Positions 1 to 6,381 of a DNA stretch of 34,349 bases are shown here, one piece after another. A program made the position numbers and the translations under genes. The DNA is from an uncultured Halieaceae bacterium (GTDB lineage: Bacteria; Pseudomonadota; Gammaproteobacteria; Pseudomonadales; Halieaceae), in the NCBI GenBank assembly GCA_913056165.1, contig CAJXMD010000022.1:1-34349 (forward strand), in the 5' to 3' direction. The stretch's first letter is position 1; the number at the start of each line of letters is the position of its first letter. The notes beneath the pieces were generated by a model. That model did no database searches. It had not been told where the DNA came from and saw nothing but the letters and a program-made list of their open reading frames with translations.

Positions 1-1
1 C

Positions 2-358
2 GTTAATCCCTCCACGCTGCGTACTCCGATGTCGGCGACGTATTTCGGCCTTCATCACAAGGCCTGGTCGGCAATGGAGAGCGAAGATCCGGGAGGTGAG
101 TGGAAGCGCCACTGGCCTCTCAAGTGGCTCGAAAGGTTTATTTCCACAAATAGTCAAAATCTACGTCGCATTGCTGAGGATCCGATGGTGGCAGTTCGGG
201 ATATAGAGCACGCTCTCTCAGCAAGGCATCCAAAGCTTCGCTATTTGAGTGGAACGCTGGCGAGAACTTTTTTTTACATGCTGTGGATAGCCCCCGAGTT
301 TCTAAGCGCAAAGATCAAGCGGATGACAATCCAGCCACCACCCCGTCGGGAGGGCTAA
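2..358 (+). CDS. Short-chain dehydrogenase/reductase, C-terminal part (5' end outside window)
   Basis: The frame is already open at base 2 and reads VNPSTLRTPM just before the first in-window ATG at 29, so the gene begins upstream; 118 residues are visible. The stretch EHALSARHPKLRYLSG, followed by a hydrophobic C-terminal segment ending near KIKRM, resembles the C-terminus of the retinol/17-beta-hydroxysteroid/3-hydroxybutyrate dehydrogenase branch of the SDR family, whose members carry an 'HALxxxxPRxRYxxG' block here. The Rossmann NAD(P) motif and the YxxxK active site would lie outside the window, so cofactor and substrate cannot be judged. The stop TAA shares bases with the ATG of the next gene (TAATG), so the two are translationally coupled and probably work on related substrates. 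The family call rests on recalled motif similarity only. Confidence 0.6.
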   Translation, partial: VNPSTLRTPMSATYFGLHHKAWSAMESEDPGGEWKRHWPLKWLERFISTNSQNLRRIAEDPMVAVRDIEHALSARHPKLRYLSGTLARTFFYMLWIAPEFLSAKIKRMTIQPPPRREG

Positions 359-801
359 TGCACATAAAGGGATTGCTTCACGTCAATATCAACTGCAGCA
401 ATTTTGAACGCTCCAGACAGTTCTACGAATTGCTGGGTTTCGAGCTCCTTTCTCCCGTGCCCGCTGAAGGGCAGGGTAGCGTTGCGCGAGCAGTGGGATT
501 CGAGCACTACAGGGTGAGAGGAGCCCTGATGAAGCACCCGAGTCGGATCGTGATTGACCTGCTGGAATGGCAAGAGCCAGTGTCGCCGCCTGCCCCGCCT
601 CAAAGGCTAAACGCTGTCGGAATCGCGCGGATTGCACTGATCACAGAGGATATCGACACTGATGTTGCTATTTTGAAAGCGGCGGGAGTAGAGCTGATTT
701 CAGAGCAGCCCGGGGAGGCCACTGGTCCGCAAGGATCCACGGTCCAGTTCATCTGCTTCAGAGATCCCGATGGCAACACGCTTGAGCTAGTTCAACTGTG
801 A
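358..801 (+). CDS. VOC-fold (glyoxalase/bleomycin-resistance/dioxygenase) family protein
   Basis: 147 residues, about the usual size of a single-domain vicinal-oxygen-chelate protein made of two beta-alpha-beta-beta-beta modules. It opens with the typical GLLHVNINCSNFERSRQFY strand-helix. His8 and the Glu in the final NTLELVQL strand sit where this fold places metal ligands. FRDPDGNTLEL is the hallmark C-terminal motif. The ATG at 358 overlaps the upstream stop and follows a purine-rich GTCGGGAGGG; an in-frame ATG at 283 would add 25 residues lying wholly inside the dehydrogenase gene and is less likely. The reaction is unknown: the superfamily includes lyases, epimerases, extradiol dioxygenases and resistance proteins. 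Coupling to a dehydrogenase suggests small-molecule catabolism or detoxification. Confidence 0.75.
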   Translation: MHIKGLLHVNINCSNFERSRQFYELLGFELLSPVPAEGQGSVARAVGFEHYRVRGALMKHPSRIVIDLLEWQEPVSPPAPPQRLNAVGIARIALITEDIDTDVAILKAAGVELISEQPGEATGPQGSTVQFICFRDPDGNTLELVQL

Positions 802-810
802 GATAAGTCA

Positions 811-1581
811 ATGTACAGAGTCATTACCTGCAACACTAACGGCATCCGGGCGGCACAGAGGAAGGGGTTTTTCGATTGGCTGAAAAAGCAGCGTGCCGAC
901 GTTGTCTGTATTCAAGAGACCAAAGCGCAAATCCACCAGCTTGATCCGGCGCTCTTTGAGCCCACCGGCTATCACTGCTTCTATAACGATGCGCAGAGGC
1001 CCGGATACAGTGGAACAGCACTATTCAGTCGAAAGAAGCCCAACAAGATAGTGACTTCGCTTGGCTGGGAGCCGGTCGATTCCGAGGGGCGGTACCTGCA
1101 AGCCGATTTTGACGGTTTGAGCGTTGTATCACTTTATGTGCCGTCTGGATCCAGCGGGGAGGCTGCTCAAGCGCGTAAAGAAGTCTTCATGACGCACTTT
1201 TATGAGCACCTGCGAGCACTCAGAAGAAAACGTCGGGAATTCATCATTTGTGCAGACTGGAATATCTGCCACAGGGAAATCGACTTGAAAAACTGGCGGG
1301 GCAATCAAAAGAATTCGGGGTTCTTGCCTCATGAGCGGGCCTGGCTCGATCGGGTGTTTGAGGAATTGCGTTGGGTCGACGTCTTTCGACAGGTGACTCC
1401 CGAGCCCGATCAATATACATGGTGGAGTAATCGTGGTCAGGCATGGGCAAAGAACGTGGGTTGGCGGCTGGACTATATGCTCACGACGCCAGGCTTGTCC
1501 GGATCGGCGCTGTCAACCGACATCTACCGTGAAGAAAGGTTCTCTGATCATGCACCTCTCACCATCGATTTTAAAATCTGA
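811..1581 (+). CDS. xthA: Exodeoxyribonuclease III / AP endonuclease family protein
   Basis: 256 residues of the exonuclease-endonuclease-phosphatase fold. Members cleave abasic sites and remove 3' blocks from duplex DNA in base excision repair, using Mg2+. The conserved catalytic segments appear in order: TCNTNGIRAA near residue 10, IQETKAQ with the metal-binding Glu36, the ADWN catalytic Asp/Asn segment near residue 149, and the terminal SDHAPL with His247. Length is close to the E. coli enzyme (268). It starts 9 bp after the VOC gene, so the genes may be co-transcribed; the ribosome site is weak. The symbol is given by family, since some genomes hold two homologues (ExoA and XthA types) and I cannot tell which this is. 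Confidence 0.85.
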   Translation: MYRVITCNTNGIRAAQRKGFFDWLKKQRADVVCIQETKAQIHQLDPALFEPTGYHCFYNDAQRPGYSGTALFSRKKPNKIVTSLGWEPVDSEGRYLQADFDGLSVVSLYVPSGSSGEAAQARKEVFMTHFYEHLRALRRKRREFIICADWNICHREIDLKNWRGNQKNSGFLPHERAWLDRVFEELRWVDVFRQVTPEPDQYTWWSNRGQAWAKNVGWRLDYMLTTPGLSGSALSTDIYREERFSDHAPLTIDFKI

Positions 1582-1638
1582 TGTTGGCGATGCAGTAGGA
1601 GAACGCGTAAAGTAAGCGCCTCAAAAAAGGGAGTTGTT

Positions 1639-1974
1639 ATGTTTATCTCAAGTGCCTATGCGCAGGCTCAGGGCGCACAGCCCGCGGGCGGTGAATTTTT
1701 CCAGTTGGGTTTTCTCGTTGTCTTGTTCGCAATTTTTTATTTTATAGCGATCAGGCCGCAGAGAAAGCGTCAGAAGGAGCATCAGCAAATGGTCTCCGCA
1801 TTGCAGAAGGGTGATGAGGTCATTACCTCCTCCGGTATTTTGGGCAAAATCACGGGATTGGATGAGCACTACATCCAGTTAAATGTGGCCTCTGGAGTCG
1901 ATATGAAGATGCAGCGGGTTTACGTTAATGCTGTACTCCCCAAGGGAACGCTCAAATCAGTAGGAGCCGAGTAA
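1639..1974 (+). CDS. yajC: YajC, Sec translocon accessory subunit
   Basis: 111 residues with the standard YajC layout: a short N-terminus, one transmembrane helix at about residues 20-38 (FFQLGFLVVLFAIFYFIAI), the signature IRPQRKRQKEH, then a cytoplasmic domain with KGDEVITSSGILGKITG and a terminal VLPKGTLKS block. YajC associates with SecD and SecF at the SecYEG channel in the inner membrane. A good ribosome site (AAAAAAGGGAG) precedes the ATG. In most gammaproteobacteria yajC sits directly upstream of secD and secF; here it is followed by a D-cysteine desulfhydrase gene and neither secD nor secF is in the window. It is either relocated or a second copy. Confidence 0.9.
   Translation: MFISSAYAQAQGAQPAGGEFFQLGFLVVLFAIFYFIAIRPQRKRQKEHQQMVSALQKGDEVITSSGILGKITGLDEHYIQLNVASGVDMKMQRVYVNAVLPKGTLKSVGAE
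1962..1966 (+). promoter_or_regulatory. Strong Shine-Dalgarno AGGAG inside the end of yajC
   Basis: AGGAG lies within the last codons of yajC, 9 bases before an in-frame CTG at 1976 and 42 bases before the GTG at 2009. It is well placed for translation starting at CTG 1976 and useless for GTG 2009, which has only pyrimidine- and GC-rich sequence just upstream. This is the main reason to doubt the GTG start of the next gene. Confidence 0.45.
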
Positions 1975-2008
1975 GCTGGTATCCTCGCCGATCCCATATC
2001 CGCCGCGG

Positions 2009-2992
2009 GTGAATCTTGCTCAGCGGCCGACACCGCTAACCCTCCTAGACCGAGCCTCCGATCGCTGGGGGCGAGGCAAGCGCCTGTGGGTAAAGCGCGA
2101 TGACTTAACCGGCTCAACCCTGACCGGTAACAAAGTTCGAAAGCTGGAATTTTTCGCGGCCCACGCCAATCAGCATGGTTACACGAGTTTCATTACCTGC
2201 GGCGGATTGCAGAGCAATCACGCGCGAGCGACGGCCGGAGTTTGTGCTCAACTTGGATTGCACTGCGAGCTGGTTCTCCGGGGACGACCGCCCCTCGAAG
2301 GCGGCAACACGTTGCTAGACGCACTCTTCGGGGCAGAGGTGACCCCGGTGGAGCCCAGAGAGTATGTGAAGAATCTCGAGGCGTTGCTTCACGCAACGGC
2401 AGATCGGCACCGGCAGCAGGGATATCAGCCACTAGTTATTCCAACCGGTGGTAGTAACGGACTGGGAATCTGGGGCTATATCGCAGCGGCCGAGGAGCTG
2501 ATTGCGGATATGGCACAGGCCCGAATTGAAAAGGCTCTTGTTGTTTGTGCGACTGGATCCGGTGGCACACAGGCGGGTCTGACCGCGGGCTTTGCGCTGC
2601 TGTCCCCGGAAAGTCGTGTGCTGGGCATGGCCGTGTGTGACGACGAGCACTATTTCAAGGAGAAGGTACTGGACGATGTGGAACAGGCCAAGGCGCATTG
2701 GGCGGACTTGAGTTGTCCTCCGGACCGGATCTTTACCAACGATTCTTATATCGGCGCGGGCTACGGTATCGCCGGACCGGAAGTCTATAAAACAATTGGT
2801 GAACTGGCGGGCCTTGAGGGGATCCTGCTAGACCCCGTGTACACGGGGAAGGCCTTTTATGGATTGATCACTGAGCTCAAAAAAGGCGAGTATCAGGACG
2901 TAGAAGACATCATATTTGTACATACGGGTGGGGTTTTCGGCGTATTTCCTCATGAGCAGGGCCTTAGAGAGGCCCTCAGTCATGCGGGATAG
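2009..2992 (+). CDS. dcyD: D-cysteine desulfhydrase / ACC deaminase family PLP enzyme
   Basis: 327 residues from GTG 2009. This fold-type II PLP family converts D-cysteine to pyruvate, sulfide and ammonia; close relatives are 1-aminocyclopropane-1-carboxylate deaminases. Visible motifs are RPTPLTLLDR near the start, VKRDDLTG, then GNKVRKLEF with the likely Schiff-base Lys42, and GGLQSNHARATA, which binds the substrate carboxylate. A glycine-rich phosphate loop CATGSGGTQAG follows near residue 180. The in-frame sequence YPPR just before the GTG resembles the N-terminus of relatives, so translation may begin at CTG 1976, adding 11 residues behind a good AGGAG. The downstream AGCS symporter, 44 bp away, could supply a neutral or D-amino acid. 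D-cysteine versus ACC specificity cannot be settled from the sequence alone. Confidence 0.8.
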   Translation: MNLAQRPTPLTLLDRASDRWGRGKRLWVKRDDLTGSTLTGNKVRKLEFFAAHANQHGYTSFITCGGLQSNHARATAGVCAQLGLHCELVLRGRPPLEGGNTLLDALFGAEVTPVEPREYVKNLEALLHATADRHRQQGYQPLVIPTGGSNGLGIWGYIAAAEELIADMAQARIEKALVVCATGSGGTQAGLTAGFALLSPESRVLGMAVCDDEHYFKEKVLDDVEQAKAHWADLSCPPDRIFTNDSYIGAGYGIAGPEVYKTIGELAGLEGILLDPVYTGKAFYGLITELKKGEYQDVEDIIFVHTGGVFGVFPHEQGLREALSHAG

Positions 2993-3036
2993 GATACGCC
3001 GGCCAAAAGGGCAATAGATGTGGAGCGCAATCAATT

Positions 3037-4374
3037 ATGACCTTTGAAGCATTGGTGACCTTGGTTAATGGCTATGCCTGGGGGCCCGCAATGCTCGTGT
3101 TGCTACTGGGCACGGGTATGTATTTGTCAATGAGACTGGGTTTTCTCACTCTGCGCAAAATCCCGACAGCATTTAGCCTTTTGTTTGGGGGCTTTAGTGG
3201 TCAGGGGCAAGGAGATATTGCGCCGTTTAAAGCCCTGATGACATCCCTCTCTGCAACTATTGGTACGGGCAACATCGCAGGGGTGGCGACCGCGGTCGCG
3301 ATCGGTGGCCCCGGCGCTATCTTCTGGATGTGGGTTACTGCGCTGTTTGGTATGGCCACAAAATATGCCGAGGGTGTGCTGGCGGTTCGTTACCGAGAGC
3401 AGGACGCATTGGGTGGGTACAGTGGCGGACCCATGTATTACATCCGGAATGGATTGAGTAAAAAGTGGCGGCCTTTGGCGACCGCTTTCGCTATTTTCGG
3501 CGCTATGGCAGGGTTTGGTTTGGCAAATACCGTCCAATCCAACTCGGTTGCCCAGGTTCTCGATGCCAATTTGGGTATCCCCTGGCAGGCCACCGGTGCT
3601 GTTTTGATGGTGTTGGTAGGCGCCGTGATTCTGGGTGGAATCAAGCGGATTGCCGCCACAGCCGGGGCGGTCGTTCCTGCTATGGCGATTGCCTACATTG
3701 CAATGAGCCTGTTGGTTATCTTGATGAACCTTTCCGAGGTGCCTGCAGCATTGGGCACGATTGTGTCGGCGGCGTTTAACGGTGCTTCAGCGGCCGGTGG
3801 TTTTGCAGGGGCCACCGTCTGGGCGGCTCTTCGGTTTGGCGTTGCCCGCGGAATTTTTTCAAATGAGGCGGGTCTGGGCAGTGCGCCAATCGCTCATGCA
3901 GCTGCCCAGACCAATGAGCCAGTGGAGCAAGGCATGATAGCGATGCTTGGCACTTTCATTGATACGCTTATTGTTTGCACCATGACAGGATTAGTGATTG
4001 TGCTTACTGGCGTTTTTGAGACCGGCGAATCCGGTGCAGCGTTAACTTCTATGGCATTTGCCCAGAGCATCCCCGGCGGGGAGTGGGTGGTGACCGTGGG
4101 TGTCCTGCTGTTTGCCATTACCACGATGATAGGCTGGTCTTTCTATGGAGAGCGGTGTGTTGTTTATCTTGTGGGCACCCGGGGTATTTTGCCGTTTCGT
4201 CTGTTGTGGGTGGCGGCGATTCCCGTCGGTGCTGGTCTCAATCTCGGCGTGGTGTGGCTGATCGCTGATACCTTGAACGCCTTCATGGCGATTCCAAATC
4301 TTATTGCTCTGTTGCTCCTTTCGCCTGTCGTGATTTCATTATCAAGAGAGTATTTTGCTCGAGAGCGTCGGTAA
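3037..4374 (+). CDS. AGCS-family alanine/glycine:sodium symporter
   Basis: 445 residues, highly hydrophobic, with about ten or more membrane spans and the usual AGCS length of 440-490. Family motifs are present: the early SMRLGFLTLRKIP segment, the GTGNIAGVATA loop, SGGPMYYIRNGL, and IFSNEAGLGSAPIAHA in the second half. These transporters bring alanine, glycine or related small neutral amino acids into the cytoplasm with Na+; some accept D-alanine. The gene follows dcyD by 44 bp and precedes the 5'-nucleotidase by 24 bp on the same strand, so co-transcription is likely. A marine or sodium-rich habitat would fit but is not proved. The exact substrate is not readable. Confidence 0.88.
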   Translation: MTFEALVTLVNGYAWGPAMLVLLLGTGMYLSMRLGFLTLRKIPTAFSLLFGGFSGQGQGDIAPFKALMTSLSATIGTGNIAGVATAVAIGGPGAIFWMWVTALFGMATKYAEGVLAVRYREQDALGGYSGGPMYYIRNGLSKKWRPLATAFAIFGAMAGFGLANTVQSNSVAQVLDANLGIPWQATGAVLMVLVGAVILGGIKRIAATAGAVVPAMAIAYIAMSLLVILMNLSEVPAALGTIVSAAFNGASAAGGFAGATVWAALRFGVARGIFSNEAGLGSAPIAHAAAQTNEPVEQGMIAMLGTFIDTLIVCTMTGLVIVLTGVFETGESGAALTSMAFAQSIPGGEWVVTVGVLLFAITTMIGWSFYGERCVVYLVGTRGILPFRLLWVAAIPVGAGLNLGVVWLIADTLNAFMAIPNLIALLLLSPVVISLSREYFARERR

Positions 4375-4398
4375 CCGGTGGTTCGGGTTGGTTAATCC

Positions 4399-5307
4399 AT
4401 GACAGCATCCACACCCCAGAAGCTGGTCATCGCGATCTCCTCGCGCGCGCTTTTTGATCTTGATGAGGCGCACCGCGTTTTCGAGACCGAAGGTCTTGAT
4501 GCGTATTCCAAATATCAAATAGACAACGAAAACGTTCCGCTTGCTCGGGGCACCGCGTTTACCGTGGTAAACAAATTGTTGAGTCTCAATGAGCGGTTAC
4601 CCGAGACGATGGGTGTTGAAGTTGTTCTGCTGTCCCGCAACAGCGCTGATACAGGTTTGCGGGTGTTTAATTCCATTGAACATTATGGCCTTGGAATCAC
4701 CAGAGCCGCGTTTTGTGGTGGTGAGCCACCTTGGCGCTATATCAGCGCTTTCGGCTGTCATCTGTTTCTTTCAGCGGAACCCTCTGACGTTCGAAAGGCA
4801 CTTGAAAATCATGTGGCGGCGGCAACCCTGCTGAGCCGGAATCCTCAGGATATAGAGGCGGGTCAGCTCCGATTCGCATTTGACGGTGACGCGGTGCTGT
4901 TCTCCGACGAAGCCGAGCGAGTCTATAAAGCTGAGGGTTTGGCGGCTTTCGCAGAGAGTGAGAAGGCCGCCAGACTGGAGCCGCTTCAGGGAGGACCGTT
5001 CAAGAGTTTCCTGGCGGCGCTTCAATCACTGCAGCAGGCATTTCCAGCCAGTGAAGCACCCATTCGCACCGCCCTTATTACGGCGCGCTCCGCCCCAGCT
5101 CACGAGCGGGTGATAAGAACGCTGCGCGCCTGGGACATACGCATCGACGAATCGATTTTTCTGGGAGGTCTGAACAAGACTGAATTCCTTACCTCCTATC
5201 GAGCGGATGTGTTTTTTGACGATCAGCAGGCTCACTGCGATCGGGCTGCAGGCCATGTCACCACGGGTCACGTTCCTCATGGAGTAGCGAATCAAATCGA
5301 GCAGTAG
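4399..5307 (+). CDS. Cytosolic 5'-nucleotidase (cN-I-like, 5-nucleotidase family)
   Basis: 302 residues, similar to bacterial homologues of eukaryotic cytosolic 5'-nucleotidase I, which hydrolyse nucleoside monophosphates such as AMP to nucleoside and phosphate. Conserved-looking pieces are SSRALFDLDEAHRVFE at the start, ENVPLARGTAF, VEVVLLSRNSADTGLRVF, GGEPPWRYISAFGCHLFLS, the acidic FDGDAVLFSDEAERVY at residues 161-175, and LGGLNKTEFLTSYRADVFFDDQ near the end. The N-terminal and central segments (LFDLDEAHRVFETEGL and LFSDEAERVYKAEGL) look like an internal repeat. No clear Shine-Dalgarno precedes the ATG. It ends 6 bp before the AT-rich dyad upstream of cysB. The family call is good; the preferred nucleotide is unknown. 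Confidence 0.8.
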   Translation: MTASTPQKLVIAISSRALFDLDEAHRVFETEGLDAYSKYQIDNENVPLARGTAFTVVNKLLSLNERLPETMGVEVVLLSRNSADTGLRVFNSIEHYGLGITRAAFCGGEPPWRYISAFGCHLFLSAEPSDVRKALENHVAAATLLSRNPQDIEAGQLRFAFDGDAVLFSDEAERVYKAEGLAAFAESEKAARLEPLQGGPFKSFLAALQSLQQAFPASEAPIRTALITARSAPAHERVIRTLRAWDIRIDESIFLGGLNKTEFLTSYRADVFFDDQQAHCDRAAGHVTTGHVPHGVANQIEQ

Positions 5308-5312
5308 TTCGC

Positions 5313-5346
5313 TTTTAGAATAAAAAATTGAATTTTTATTCTAAAA
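5313..5346. promoter_or_regulatory. Perfect 14-bp AT-rich dyad upstream of cysB (candidate CysB operator)
   Basis: TTTTAGAATAAAAA (5313-5326) and its exact reverse complement (5333-5346) flank a 6-bp centre. The arms contain only two G/C pairs, too AT-rich for a normal intrinsic terminator stem, and no separate U-tract follows. LysR-type regulators bind dyads upstream of their targets, CysB sites are AT-rich, and CysB is known to repress its own gene in enterics. The dyad sits 61 bp before the cysB start and covers the best promoter candidate. The operator role is inference; a weak bidirectional transcription stop for the 5'-nucleotidase gene is an alternative. Confidence 0.5.
5314..5342 (+). 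promoter_or_regulatory. Candidate cysB promoter inside the dyad
   Basis: TTTAGA (5314-5319) and TATTCT (5337-5342) are separated by exactly 17 bp, a reasonable sigma-70 pair (4 of 6 and 4 of 6 matches). The start of transcription would fall near 5349, leaving a leader of about 58 bases before the GTG of cysB. Because the dyad is symmetrical, the same hexamers also read on the other strand toward the 5'-nucleotidase gene. Confidence 0.4.
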
Positions 5347-5406
5347 CACTGGTGCAAGGGTTCGTTGCGGGGTATTTTTACGGGGACGGTTGACAAGGGC
5401 CTTTGC

Positions 5407-6381
5407 GTGAAACTGCAGCAATTACGATATATCTGGGAAGTCGCTCACCACGATCTAAACGTGTCGGCCACAGCCCAAAGCCTCTTTACATCGCAACCGG
5501 GAATCAGCAAGCAGATAAGACTGCTGGAAGACGAGTTAGGCGTGGAGATATTCGCCCGGAGCGGTAAGCACCTCACTCATGTGACCCCAGCAGGAGAGGC
5601 AATTCTTGACCTTGCCGGGGAAATTCTCCGCAAGGCGGGAGCGATCAAGCGAGTTGCTCAAGAGTACTCCGACGAAACGGTGGGCGATCTATCCATCGCC
5701 ACGACCCACACTCAGGCGAGATACGTATTACCTGGCATCATCAAGGATTTTATTCAGTCTTACCCTGATGTCTCACTTCATATGCAGCAGGGCACGCCGA
5801 TGCAGATCGCAGCCATGGCCGCGGAGGGTGTTGTAGATTTTGCTATTGCGACGGAAGCGCTGCAGCAATTCTCTGATCTTATTATGATGCCATGTTACCG
5901 CTGGAACCGATGCATTGTTGTTCCCAAAGAGCATCCTCTGGCACAGCTCAATAAAGTCACCCTAGAGGCCGTCGCGGAATATTCTATTGTGACTTATACC
6001 TTTGGATTTACTGGACGCTCAAAACTGGACGAAGCGTTTAGTTCTCGCGGGCTCGTGCCGAAGGTGGTGTTTACAGCAGTAGATTCTGACGTGATCAAAA
6101 CTTACGTCCGTCTTGGGCTGGGCATCGGCATTATTGCTGGGCTCGCCTATGATGATGATCTTGATCGGGATCTGGTCAAGCTCAACGCCGATCATCTGTT
6201 TGCCAGTAGCGTAACGAGTCTGGCCTTCCGCAAAGGTACTTTTCTGCGGGGATACATGTATGACTTTATCGAAGCGTTGGCACCTCATCTAAATAAAGAA
6301 CTGGTGCAGGAGGCATTCTCCAGAGCAAACCCCGGCGAGCGTCAGGAACTGTACAGCCACATTGAGTTGCCTGTCTTTTAG
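5407..6381 (+). CDS. cysB: CysB, LysR-type regulator of sulfur assimilation
   Basis: 324 residues from GTG 5407, exactly the E. coli CysB length, beginning KLQQLRYIWEVAHHDLNVS; AAGGG lies 7 bp upstream. A TTG at 5365 would add 14 residues without family support. The N-terminal helix-turn-helix (SATAQSLFTSQPGISKQIR, about residues 20-38) is followed by LEDELGVEIFARSGKHLT. The effector domain then follows, with TTHTQARYVLP (about residues 98-108) and the QGTPMQIAAMA region. CysB activates sulfate and thiosulfate assimilation genes when N-acetylserine accumulates and represses itself. Its stop overlaps that of pabB on the other strand by 4 bp. The nearby D-cysteine desulfhydrase fits a sulfur context. 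Paralogues such as Cbl exist, but the close match and exact length favour CysB. Confidence 0.92.
   Translation: MKLQQLRYIWEVAHHDLNVSATAQSLFTSQPGISKQIRLLEDELGVEIFARSGKHLTHVTPAGEAILDLAGEILRKAGAIKRVAQEYSDETVGDLSIATTHTQARYVLPGIIKDFIQSYPDVSLHMQQGTPMQIAAMAAEGVVDFAIATEALQQFSDLIMMPCYRWNRCIVVPKEHPLAQLNKVTLEAVAEYSIVTYTFGFTGRSKLDEAFSSRGLVPKVVFTAVDSDVIKTYVRLGLGIGIIAGLAYDDDLDRDLVKLNADHLFASSVTSLAFRKGTFLRGYMYDFIEALAPHLNKELVQEAFSRANPGERQELYSHIELPVF

Noticed and set aside
283-357. Upstream ATG for the VOC protein adding 25 residues.
   Set aside because: The extension overlaps the end of the dehydrogenase gene and the family domain begins at the later ATG, which has a good ribosome site.
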